A stretch of 64,000 bases of DNA from Salicibibacter cibarius (lineage in GTDB: Bacteria > Bacillota > Bacilli > Bacillales > Marinococcaceae), in contig NZ_CP054705.1 in the NCBI RefSeq assembly GCF_016495725.1, forward strand, positions 1,364,001-1,428,000, in the 5' to 3' direction. This document shows positions 37,106 through 44,929 of the stretch, one piece after another. The translations under genes and the position numbers were made by a program. The notes below the pieces were generated by a model that was not told where the DNA came from, made no database searches, and was given only the letters and a program-made list of their open reading frames with translations. Every line of letters begins with the position of its first letter. The first letter of the stretch is position 1.

Positions 37106-37297
37106 GTGAAAAACTTGTTATTGTCGGAAGCATGGGAAAAATTTCAGTCTGTTAAAAGAATTGAAGGTTACTCTCCCCTGACATTGAAAATGTATGGCTT
37201 TCAATGCATTTTAAACAATTATAACACAAGGAAAATAGGGGGAATTTTTCATGAAAGTGGTAATATAGGGGTAGTACCATTTAAAATTGGCAACTAA
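37106..37297 (+). pseudogene. Tyrosine recombinase, N-terminal fragment
   Basis: A GTG start with GGGAGC upstream opens LLLSEAWEKFQSVKRIEGYS and PLTLKMYGFQCILNNY. This is the SAM-like core-binding start of phage/Xer-type integrases (the usual RxxGxSxxTLxxY pattern). After about 37235 the sequence becomes unrelated and the frame ends at 37297. The catalytic domain with the R-H-R-Y residues is absent, so it is a dead remnant. It is notable as a recombinase trace inside the repeat-separated gene array. Confidence 0.65.
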
Positions 37298-37337
37298 GGT
37301 AAACCATAAGAGACTATTAATAAAGGAAAGTGATAAC

Positions 37338-38180
37338 ATGGTATACAGTTATAAGGGAAACGGTGGGCTACTGTGGAGGATTAATCATCGTGAGACAACT
37401 TTGTATGTTCAAGGTATCATTCATTTAGGTCATGAGAATTTTTATCCGCTTGCCAGTGAAATTGTAGAAGCTTATGAAAGTGCCGATGTAATTCTTCCAG
37501 AGATCAATTTAATAGAACCCAAAATAAATGAAGAAGAAATTAATAAATTGGCATTATTTCATGAAGGGGCAACATTGAAAGACGTTTTATCGGAAAGGTC
37601 AATGAAGAAAGTTTCAGATATTTTAATAGCGCATGGGTTATCTTTAGAAAATTTCACAAACTATCAACCGTGGTACATTGAGAGTGTATTAGGGGCATTT
37701 GTTAGGGAAGAGAGCGAATTAGAACCCGAGTACGGTGTAGATTTATATTTCCTTAAACGAGCTGTAGAGGATGGTAAAGAAATTATTGAACTAGAAACCG
37801 TCGAAGAACAATATAACACATTTAGTTGCTATAAAATAGATACACAGGTTCAAATGCTAGAACATTTACTACAAACGTATGAGAAGCAAGCTGATTGGAT
37901 AAATCAATTGGGTCATAACTGGATACACAGTAATTGCGATAGCAATAAAAAAGCGCTAATTAACATTGTAACCAAAGACCTTGAACGTACAAATGATGAG
38001 TATCAAAAAGAGATGAATGACAATCGTAATATAAATATGGTTAACAAATTTGATAAGTTGCTACAAGATAATAGCGGTAAGACCTACTTTGTAGTAGTAG
38101 GCTCTGGACATACCCTGATAAAACCAAGTCTTCCAAGTGAGCTTAAGGAAAAAGGATACAACGTAGAATTTATTTATTAA
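37338..38180 (+). CDS. TraB/GumN family protein
   Basis: A 280-residue protein of the TraB/GumN superfamily. Conserved parts include GLLWRINHRETTLYVQGIIH LGHENFYPL near the start (the GxxH region), EYGVDLYFLKRA and the C-terminal YFVVVGSGHTLIKPSLPSEL (second GxxH). Some family members (Tiki-like) are metal-dependent proteases, others have unknown roles. The ATG at 37338 has AAAGGA about 10 bases upstream; the upstream frame from 37287 overlaps the integrase fragment and lacks a site. No signal peptide is seen. Confidence 0.88.
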   Translation: MVYSYKGNGGLLWRINHRETTLYVQGIIHLGHENFYPLASEIVEAYESADVILPEINLIEPKINEEEINKLALFHEGATLKDVLSERSMKKVSDILIAHGLSLENFTNYQPWYIESVLGAFVREESELEPEYGVDLYFLKRAVEDGKEIIELETVEEQYNTFSCYKIDTQVQMLEHLLQTYEKQADWINQLGHNWIHSNCDSNKKALINIVTKDLERTNDEYQKEMNDNRNINMVNKFDKLLQDNSGKTYFVVVGSGHTLIKPSLPSELKEKGYNVEFIY

Positions 38181-38607
38181 TAGTGGAGTATGTACCAAAA
38201 GTTTTTCTTATTAGACGGCTGAACCTTCAACTGACATCAACTCTACTACAAGATTTATTATTGAGGGGCCAATGCAAATTAGGCGATTTGCTCAAGCTTA
38301 TTGAGATGATCTTTCCCAATCGGCGCGCTTTTGTGGAATAACGTACCACAATATTATTATTTTTTGAGTAGCTGTGGGCGGCATTTTTAATCGAAAATGC
38401 GGCTTTATGCTTTTGAAGATTGTTACTTCCCACATGATGTGACAACAAATATCGACCATTAAATATGATTTTCCATTTATATCCATAATTTTGCCGGATT
38501 TGCAGCCTGGCTGGTACTAACCCAATTAAAAGGCCAGATCGTATTATAAGGTCAATCGGAATTTATTTCTGGTTGGCCATTTGTGAAATAACCAATTGGA
38601 GGTTAAT
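38181..38607. other. Intergenic segment with cassette-type repeat (unit G) and hairpin
   Basis: CAATCGGCGCGCTTTTGTGG followed by AATAACG lies at 38317-38343. GCATTTT/AAAATGC (38381-38400) forms a small hairpin, and AAAGGCCAGATCGTATTATA lies near 38530 as a possible second block. No gene is apparent on either strand. Confidence 0.55.
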
Positions 38608-39122
38608 TATGAAAAGAATAGCTATTGATATGGATGAGGTTATTGCAGATGCGCTTCCCAAGCATTTAGATTTATAATGATGAAAATTTGGAGATCGATG
38701 ATTTGATCGGGAAGAATCTAGAAGAATTAAGGCCTCATTATAAAGATAGAATACAACAGTATTTAAATGAGCCATCTTTCTTCAGCGATTTATCTATAAT
38801 TAAAGGTAGTCAAGAAGTTATTCGGGATTTACAAATAGAATATGAGATATTTATAACTACTGCTGCTATGGAGCATCCAACCTCCTTTGAGCCTAAGTAT
38901 CAATGGCTCAAAAAAAATTTTGAATTCCTAAGTGACTTAAATTTTGTCTTCTGTGGTGATAAAAGTATAATCAACGCAGATTATCTTATAGATGATAACG
39001 CAAGACATTTTAAAAAATTTCGGGGGCAAGGTATTCTATTCACGGCACCCCACAATATTAAAGAAACTTCTTATGTAAGAGTGAATGATTGGTCTGAGGT
39101 TAGAGAATATTTTTTAGGTTAA
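38608..39122 (+). pseudogene. 5'(3')-deoxyribonucleotidase (NT5C family), frameshifted
   Basis: GGAGG precedes an ATG opening MKRIAIDMDEVIADALPKHL with the HAD nucleophile pair DMD. The frame stops after 22 codons. The rest continues in another frame (NDENLEIDDLIGKNLEELRP) with HAD motif II in FITTAAM and motif III in DYLIDDNARHFKKF. Loss of two bases at a TATA stretch near 38676 would explain it. The intact protein of about 171 residues would dephosphorylate deoxynucleoside monophosphates. It belongs to the decayed array. Confidence 0.8.
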
Positions 39123-39129
39123 CAACAAC

Positions 39130-39172
39130 AAGCGAGGCACATTTGCGGAATAAGTATTGCGCTCATTATTGG
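39130..39172 (+). repeat. Cassette-type intergenic repeat (unit H)
   Basis: AAGCGAGGCACATTTGCGGA followed by ATAAGTATTGCGCTCATTATTGG. The second part matches unit B (AATAAGTATTGTGCTCTTTATTGG) very well. Confidence 0.6.
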
Positions 39173-39430
39173 CTTGTTGGTCCAAATGCATCTGGTCTTT
39201 TCTGAAATTATGTTCTAAAATTTATTTAGGAGTGTGAAGTGAATGAATTTATATGTTAAGCAATATGATTGGATCCGGCTCACACGAGAAGAATTGTTTC
39301 AGTATTGCGAATCAATGACTATAGAAGATTACACTTATGAACTTGATCAATTTGGCTGGGGATCTATCCGTAACTTACATGTACACGTTGCGGCATGTTA
39401 TCAGTCTTGGCTTGCGAATTTCGGCCTTAA

Positions 39431-40075
39431 ACGACCCACCTGCTAAAGCAGGTGGATTTGGACATAAATTGTCCGCGACTGAAAGTCGCATTTCAGACTG
39501 AAGTCTGCTGAAAGTCCTTAAGCTCAAGCATACTGATTTTGACTGGAACTCAATCATCAATCCTGAATATATCGTTCCTCTTCTCGCTCGTCTGGTTTTC
39601 GATATAATTTCTAATGATTTCTTCCGTCACATTCCCTACTGTTGCACAAAAATATCCTCTCGCCCATAAGTGCTGGCCCCAATATCTTTTCTTCAGGGCG
39701 GGGAATTCGTCTTGGATTAACCTTGATGATCTCCCTTTGAGATATTGCAATATCTTACTCGGTGCTATGCTCGGCGGACATGACAATAATAAGTGAATAT
39801 GGTCTTTCCCTACACTTCCTTGTAGTATCGTAATTCCTCTCGCTTCACATCCTTGTCTGATTAGTTCCCTTACTCGGTGGGCAATGTCGCCACGTAACAC
39901 ATGATATCTATACTTTGTAACCCATATAATGTGGTATTTGATGTCATAGACCGCGTGGCTACTTCTTTTGTATTCATCCATACTCTCACCTCGGTTTAAG
40001 TATGGACATTCAAAGGCAAGGCTAAAAGCTTATACCGTCTAAAGACGGTGGAGTTAGACCACGCTTCTATAACTT
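39431..40075 (-). mobile_element. IS200/IS605 family element (tnpA only)
   Basis: Subterminal hairpins, as these single-strand transposons need: CCACCTGC-TAAA-GCAGGTGG (39436-39455) at the left and ACCGTC-TAAA-GACGGT (40034-40049) at the right. A single tnpA lies on the minus strand and there is no tnpB. TTAA lies at the left insertion border. Two further hairpins, GCGACT-GAA-AGTCGC and CAGACT-GA-AGTCTG (39475-39507), lie downstream of tnpA. Ends are approximate. Confidence 0.82.
39550..39981 (-). CDS. tnpA: IS200/IS605 TnpA (Y1 HUH transposase)
   Basis: A 143-residue single-strand transposase. It shows YDIKYHIIWVTKYRYHVL near the start, the metal-binding HUH motif in VGKDHIHLLLSCPP and the catalytic tyrosine in IIRNYIENQ near the C-terminus. 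The intervening APSKILQYLKGRSSRLIQ and RYWGQHLWARGYFCATVGN stretches are typical. Intact, so probably still mobile. GAGGTGAGAG precedes the ATG on the minus strand. Confidence 0.94.
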   Translation of the reverse strand: MDEYKRSSHAVYDIKYHIIWVTKYRYHVLRGDIAHRVRELIRQGCEARGITILQGSVGKDHIHLLLSCPPSIAPSKILQYLKGRSSRLIQDEFPALKKRYWGQHLWARGYFCATVGNVTEEIIRNYIENQTSEKRNDIFRIDD

Positions 40076-40447
40076 AAAAAAGGGGTCACGCCGGTGACAG
40101 CTAATCTAATAAGTAATGTTCAAGATATGCGCCAAGTTTTTGAAGGGGTCGATGACCTTGTTTATGAATTTCTTGAAGAGTTTAATGGACAATGGGAATT
40201 TGGCATTAAAGGAAATGTCCCATGGCAAAAAGAAAAGGAAGAGCTAACAACCCTTTGGCTATATACACATGTAATCACTCACGAATTTCATCACAAAGGT
40301 CAGATCGTATCAATGAGTAGAAACCTGGGTTACATACCTGAAGATACAGACCTCATTGAGCCAGCAAAAGTCAATTAGAAACTGTTTGTAAGGGCTCTTT
40401 ACGAGTTATGTGTTGTTCAAGAATAGGGTGCGATTGTGAAGTAATAA

Positions 40448-40480
40448 AAGCCTAAGTTTATTGGGCAATTAGGCTTTTTT
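40448..40480 (+). terminator. Rho-independent terminator after the DinB gene
   Basis: AAGCCTAA (40448-40455) pairs with TTAGGCTT (40469-40476), followed by a T-run. A GGGTGCGATTGTGAAGTAAT stretch just before it resembles the cassette repeat. Confidence 0.75.
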
Positions 40481-40612
40481 GGGTTTTCTTAGCGTAAGAT
40501 CATTTAATTAAATACTGATGTCATTAACCGGGAACGCCTCTTATCATTGGACACAAATCGGAATAATTATTTTTTCATGAAGCATCCTAAGGTGAAAAAG
40601 CAAGGTGTTTCC

Positions 40613-41107
40613 ATGAAAGGGAATAAAGTCGATCATTTCGTTTTGCACGGTACGCTTATTGTTACAGTATCCAGTTTAGCAATTTTATTATTAAGGAAAA
40701 AATCGTCAATCAAAGATTGGTTATTGGCTTATTTATTTAATGGAATTACCAATGGGATTATAGATAACGTACTTGTTTCATACAAAATACTTCAATATCC
40801 CGTTCGTTACTTTCCGAAATTATTTGATTCAAGTGTGCTTTTTGATTTTCTTGTATATCCTACATTTACCGTTTTCTTTAACCAATGGTCGGAGAAAGAT
40901 AAGCCAAAAATGATCCTTTTTAAATTGCTTATTTTAACAGTTCCATCGACGTTAGGTGAATGGTTAATAGTACAGAAAACAAATTTACATGATTGGAAAA
41001 AGGGATGGAAGTGGTACCATTCTTTTGGAAGCCTGACCTTGAAGTCTTTAACAACAAGAGTTCTTGTAGGGTTTGTAAGAAAAGTGAGTGATAAACAAAA
41101 TAGCTAG
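40613..41107 (+). CDS. CBO0543 family membrane protein
   Basis: A 164-residue protein with four or five hydrophobic segments. Its pattern (KDWLLAYLFNGITNGIIDNVLVSYKILQYPVRYFP split across two helices, then FDFLVYPTFTVFFNQW and a basic KKGWKWYHSFGSLTLK end) resembles CBO0543-type proteins of clostridia and bacilli, which are of unknown function. AAGGTG lies 5 bases before the ATG at 40613; an earlier in-frame start at 40547 lacks a site. Confidence 0.75.
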   Translation: MKGNKVDHFVLHGTLIVTVSSLAILLLRKKSSIKDWLLAYLFNGITNGIIDNVLVSYKILQYPVRYFPKLFDSSVLFDFLVYPTFTVFFNQWSEKDKPKMILFKLLILTVPSTLGEWLIVQKTNLHDWKKGWKWYHSFGSLTLKSLTTRVLVGFVRKVSDKQNS

Positions 41108-41153
41108 TTAATAGGCAGATTCATTTTAGGATATCGTTCTATTTCTTGTAACA

Positions 41154-41186
41154 CAATACGATCGGGCCATTTAATGGAGTAATTAC
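41154..41186 (+). repeat. Cassette-type intergenic repeat (unit I)
   Basis: CAATACGATCGGGCCATTTA then ATGGAGTAATTAC, directly before the CPBP gene start. It is a weaker match to the consensus. Confidence 0.45.
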
Positions 41187-41198
41187 AAGGAGTTTCTA

Positions 41199-41806
41199 AT
41201 GAAAACACGTGATGAAAAAAAACTGCGATCATACTGGTAAGTATCTCATCTTTTCTTACGTTTTGGCTTGTGTTTATGTATTTAAGAGATCCTCAACAAT
41301 TTATTGAGCATCGATTAGGAATTAACCCTGAGGCTTTTAATAATCAGATTGTTTGGATAATAACTTTTGTAATTGCAGTTGGATATATTATGTACACTGC
41401 TAAAGTGATTCCTTTTGTACGTGAGAACCTATTTACAATTTCATGGCTTAAAGTGATAGGTATATGGATTGCAATAGTTTCTAGTACCTTAGAAGAGATT
41501 TTATTTAGGCAACTATTGATGGATTGGCTAATGAGTTTAGATTTTTCAATAACTATACAAGTGCTAGCATCAGCCATCATTTTCGGGTTGGCACATAGCG
41601 CGTGGGTGTTACTTGGAGGAGATTTGAAGATTGCTCTTCCAGCTATATTGGCTACGACAGTCCTTGGTGGCTTACTTGCCATTTTGTATATTGTGGCGGA
41701 TCGAAATATACTTGCTCCGATCGTTGCTCATGTTTTGATTAATTTATTTATAGAGCCTTGGCTGATCCTTGCGGCCGTAACTGGAAATTGGAAAAACACA
41801 GAGTAA
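41199..41806 (+). pseudogene. CPBP family intramembrane metalloprotease, frameshift at a poly-A run
   Basis: AAGGAG precedes the ATG at 41199, which opens MKTRDEKK and then stops. A single base added to the run of eight A (41214-41222) would connect it to the long frame TAIILVSISSFLTFWLVFMY and the CPBP protease core. The core motifs are EEILFRQLL (EExxxR), FGLAHSAWVLLGG (FxxxH) and HVLINLFIE (HxxxN/D-like). The protein has about six membrane helices; some members are involved in bacteriocin self-immunity. Poly-A slippage could make expression variable, or it may be a sequencing error. Confidence 0.8.
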
Positions 41807-42132
41807 TAATTGAGCTGCAAACTAAAACATAAACTATGCCGCAATACGACGATTAAACATCAGTGCGGAAGTTTTGAGGAAGCTCTATCTTCTATCGATA
41901 AATAAGTTGAAGCTTGAGACGTAGGTTTTAGTAGCATGTGTATAGTAAATCAAATCGAATACATTTAATGAGGAAAGAAGATGTCCACGGATAAAGCGGA
42001 CCATCTTCATGCCTTTTTGCTCCGCAATTTTGATATTGAATAGTCTAAGTGGCTTATGCCATTAACAGGCCATTATGCTGAATAAGACTTTCTCGCTAAT
42101 GTGCACGATTGTTGAAGAAGAGAAATAAATTA
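41807..42132. other. Intergenic segment with cassette-type repeat (unit J)
   Basis: AACAGGCCATTATGCTGAAT then AAGACTTTCTCGC, followed by CACGATTGTTGAAGAAG (42064-42120), marks the right end of the array before the arsenic operon. The upstream part holds no recognisable gene. Confidence 0.55.
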
Positions 42133-42197
42133 ATCAAATTAACTTGATTTACTTCCAGTGATTATGATACTGTTCAATTAAATCAACAATATTTGAT
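42133..42197 (+). promoter_or_regulatory. Two ArsR-type operators upstream of arsR
   Basis: ATCAA-N6-TTGAT occurs twice, at 42133-42148 and at 42182-42197. Such ATCAA/TTGAT half-sites are typical binding sites of ArsR/SmtB repressors. The second copy ends just before the ribosome-binding site, which supports the downstream TTG start for the repressor and suggests autoregulation of the ars operon. Confidence 0.75.
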
Positions 42198-42213
42198 GAA
42201 AGGGGTGGATGAT

Positions 42214-42543
42214 TTGGACGTAGTATCACCCGTTGATGAGCTCTCAATCAATACTTTAGAGAAGTATGAACATACGTTTAAGGCCTTAGCAGATAAAAAA
42301 CGATTGCATTTACTTCATCTGTTGAGCAGGAGAGGAAAGACATGTGTCTGCCACCTTACGGAAGAGTTAGATATGAGCCAATCGAAGCTGTCATACCATC
42401 TAAAGATACTGATGGATGCTAACCTTTTAGTGAGGGAAACCAAAGGTACTTGGAGTTATTATGAAATTAACGAAGTGGAAATGGATCGGGTACTCTCGGA
42501 TGAATTATGTTGCGTGTTCAAACCTGGATTCAATAAGTGTTAG
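42214..42543 (+). CDS. arsR: ArsR family metalloregulator
   Basis: A repressor of about 109 residues with a winged helix (FKALADKKRLHLLHLLSRRG, then LTEELDMSQSKLSYHLKILM). The arsenite-sensing motif TCVCHL (CxC) lies in the DNA-binding helix, as in classic ArsR, and CC-containing residues near the C-terminus (ELCCVF, KC) may add ligands. AAAGGGG lies 8 bases before a TTG at 42214; upstream in-frame TTG/ATG codons at 42193-42196 lie inside an operator. It heads arsR-arsI-arsB-arsC. Confidence 0.9.
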   Translation: MDVVSPVDELSINTLEKYEHTFKALADKKRLHLLHLLSRRGKTCVCHLTEELDMSQSKLSYHLKILMDANLLVRETKGTWSYYEINEVEMDRVLSDELCCVFKPGFNKC

Positions 42544-42597
42544 TAACTTTTTAAACCCAATAAATCAAAAAAAATTGATGATATATGAGATGTATGT

Positions 42598-42996
42598 ATG
42601 ACCAACGTGCACATCGGGTTAAACGTGAGAGATTTAGAGAAGAGTAAAACCTTTTATGAAAATATGCTCGGCGTTACGCCAGCAAAGGAAAAACATGATT
42701 ATATTAAGTTCCTAACGGCTGATCCAAATTTTAATTTAACTTTAACACCAACAGAACAAGTGGAAGGAAATCAAATTAATCATTTTGGCGTACAATTGGA
42801 GAGCAAGGAGGAAGTGACCAAACATAAAGAAAGGCTTGAAAAAGTTGGGTTCTTTGCCCGAGAAGAAATGGATACGACATGTTGCTATGCCGTCCAAGAT
42901 AAGTTTTGGGTAACAGATCCTGATGGGAACGAGTGGGAATATTTTTATACAAAGAATGATGCTGAAGAAACTAATGATGAATGTTGCGCAGGTTAA
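42598..42996 (+). CDS. arsI: ArsI-type C-As lyase / CadI family glyoxalase-fold protein
   Basis: A 132-residue type I extradiol/glyoxalase-fold enzyme of the ArsI/CadI family. ArsI cleaves the carbon-arsenic bond of trivalent organoarsenicals, with Fe(II) and oxygen, to release arsenite. Conserved parts are HIGLNVRDLEKSKTFYENML, INHFGVQLES (metal histidine) and DTTCCYAVQDKFWVTDPDGN, with the adjacent cysteines needed for arsenical binding and the metal-ligand glutamate following in EWEYF. The C-terminal DECCAG adds another cysteine pair. It lies between arsR and arsB. The ribosome-binding site is weak. Confidence 0.88.
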   Translation: MTNVHIGLNVRDLEKSKTFYENMLGVTPAKEKHDYIKFLTADPNFNLTLTPTEQVEGNQINHFGVQLESKEEVTKHKERLEKVGFFAREEMDTTCCYAVQDKFWVTDPDGNEWEYFYTKNDAEETNDECCAG

Positions 42997-43110
42997 TATT
43001 TGATGCAACTTTAAATGTAATAGTGAAGGCGGCCACTGGCTGCCTTTAATATGGCATATACCATGTCTTATAGAAAGAAACACTTGATTTAGTAAGGGAG
43101 AACGCATACG

Positions 43111-44409
43111 TTGATTTCAGTCATTTTAGCTTTTTCGATATTTATTATTACACTCGTTTTGGTCATCTGGCAGCCTAAAAATCTTGATATTGGTTGGTCT
43201 GCTTGTGGCGGTGCCATTGTTGCTTTGCTTCTCGGTGTTGTTTCTTTTGGCGATGTTATTGAAGTTACAAGCATTGTCTGGAATGCGACCTTAACGTTTG
43301 TTGCCGTTATTATTATTTCTTTAATTTTGGATGAGATAGGCTTTTTCGAATGGTCAGCTCTCCATATGACACGGGCGGCCAAAGGCAATGCCGTGCTCAT
43401 GTTTGTGTATGTTTGTATTTTAGGTTCCATTGTCGCTGCATTTTTCGCCAATGACGGTGCGGCTTTAATTCTCACACCCATTGTTTTAGCCATGGTTCGT
43501 TCGTTGAATTTTAACGAAACAATGGTGTTTCCGTTTATTATTGCGAGTGGATTTATTGCCGACGCCACTTCGCTGCCGTTAATTGTAAGTAACTTGGTCA
43601 ACATTGTTTCGGCGGACTTCTTTGGGATTGGATTTATTGAATATGCCACACGGATGATTGTTCCTAACTTCTTTTCATTAGTGGCCAGTATTTTTGTTTT
43701 GTATCTCTGTTTTAGAAAGAGCATTCCAAAGCGATACGATTATGAAAAATTGCAAAAGCCTGTAACAGCCATTAAAGATGAAGGAATGTTTCGGATCTCG
43801 TGGTTTGTTTTAGCAGTATTATTAATTGGTTATCTCGTTAGTGAGTTTCTACATATTCCTGTATCCATTGTTGCGGGAATGATTGCCCTTATCTTTTTAG
43901 GGATTGCCAGTAAGAGACCTGCTGTCGCTACACGTTCTGTCCTCAAAGGTGCGCCATGGAACATTGTCTTTTTCTCGGTTGGGATGTATGTCGTTGTGTT
44001 TGGGCTTCAAAATGTAGGTTTAACGGATCTTCTGGCTTCAGGGATTGAATACGTTGCACAACAAGGGGCTTTTGCGGCAACCATGGGCACGGGCTTTTTA
44101 GCAGCGATTCTGTCTTCAATCATGAACAATATGCCAACGGTCATGATCAATGCCATAGCGATTGATACAACAGCAGCAACGGGGTTGATGAAAGAAGCAT
44201 TGGTTTATGCAAATGTGGTTGGTTCTGACCTAGGGCCAAAAATTACCCCGATTGGTTCGTTAGCAACACTGTTATGGCTACACGTCCTTACGCAAAAAGG
44301 CGTCAAGATTTCTTGGTGGACGTACTTTAAGACAGGCATTGTCATTACTTTACCCGTCTTATTTATTACCTTACTCGGCCTTTATCTCTGGTTAATGATC
44401 ATTAGTTAA
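43111..44409 (+). CDS. arsB: ArsB arsenite efflux permease
   Basis: A 432-residue polytopic membrane protein with about 12 helices of the ArsB/NhaD ion transporter superfamily. It extrudes arsenite or antimonite. Typical stretches are [38 protein letters not shown] and [20 protein letters not shown], then [20 protein letters not shown] near the C-terminus. TTG start at 43111 with AGGGAG upstream. It lies in the arsRIBC operon and is followed 20 bases later by arsC. Confidence 0.93.
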   Translation: MISVILAFSIFIITLVLVIWQPKNLDIGWSACGGAIVALLLGVVSFGDVIEVTSIVWNATLTFVAVIIISLILDEIGFFEWSALHMTRAAKGNAVLMFVYVCILGSIVAAFFANDGAALILTPIVLAMVRSLNFNETMVFPFIIASGFIADATSLPLIVSNLVNIVSADFFGIGFIEYATRMIVPNFFSLVASIFVLYLCFRKSIPKRYDYEKLQKPVTAIKDEGMFRISWFVLAVLLIGYLVSEFLHIPVSIVAGMIALIFLGIASKRPAVATRSVLKGAPWNIVFFSVGMYVVVFGLQNVGLTDLLASGIEYVAQQGAFAATMGTGFLAAILSSIMNNMPTVMINAIAIDTTAATGLMKEALVYANVVGSDLGPKITPIGSLATLLWLHVLTQKGVKISWWTYFKTGIVITLPVLFITLLGLYLWLMIIS

Positions 44410-44428
44410 AGAAATGGAGAAAAACATC

Positions 44429-44844
44429 ATGTCTAAAAAAACGATCTATTTTATGTGTACAGGAAACTCGTGCCGTAGCCAAATGGCCGAAGGATGGCCA
44501 AACATTATTTAGGTAAGGAATGGCATGTGTATAGTGCTGGTGTCGAAGCGCATGGTTTAAACGCAAATGCAGTAAAAGCCATGAACGAGGTCGATATTGA
44601 TATTTCCAACCAAACATCAGATGTGATTGATACGGATTTATGGAACGACGTTGATATGATTGTGACCCTTTGCGCAGATGCGGCGGATTGTTGTCCAATG
44701 ACACCGCCACATATTCGCCGTGAACATTGGGGTTTTGATGATCCGGCAAAAGCTGGAGGATCAAACGATGAGAAGTGGGTTGAATTCCAACGAGTACGTG
44801 ATGAAATTGGCAAGCGTATTCAACAATTTGCGAAAACAACATGA
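44429..44844 (+). pseudogene. arsC: ArsC arsenate reductase (thioredoxin-coupled), frameshifted
   Basis: The ATG at 44429 opens [20 protein letters not shown] with the phosphatase-like P-loop and nucleophilic cysteine. One G appears to be missing in TGGCC near 44495, and the frame stops 27 codons in. The rest continues in another frame from [20 protein letters not shown] to the redox cysteines in [12 protein letters not shown] and [10 protein letters not shown]. The intact enzyme of about 138 residues would reduce arsenate to arsenite for ArsB. If real, the frameshift would leave arsenite and organoarsenical resistance but not arsenate reduction. Confidence 0.88.
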
Positions 44845-44929
44845 TAAGAAGCCGTTTATGGTCATTGAATGGAATAGGGACTACGATTTGTACTAAAATC
44901 AATTAGTTTTCATTTTCTACCCCAGTCTC

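Larger units (their letters stand above)
39243..40378 (+). pseudogene. DinB family protein interrupted by an IS200/IS605 element
   Basis: The N-terminal part (39243-39430) encodes MNLYVKQYDWIRLTREELFQ to SWLANFGL. The C-terminal part (from about 40076) continues KKGVTPVTANLISNVQDM and ends at 40378 with the DinB helix THVITHEFHHKGQIVSMSRN, whose histidines would bind a metal. Both parts are in register around a TTAAA target. DinB/YfiT proteins are four-helix bundle putative thiol S-transferases or hydrolases. The insertion splits the gene, so a full product of about 160 residues cannot be made unless the element excises. Confidence 0.85.

Noticed and set aside
31814-42120. CRISPR array
   Set aside because: Repeats are diverged, widely and irregularly spaced by whole genes, and no cas genes are present.
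31814-42120. Classical integron with attC sites
   Set aside because: No intI-type integrase and no recognisable R/L box pairs of attC were seen; only a similar gene layout.
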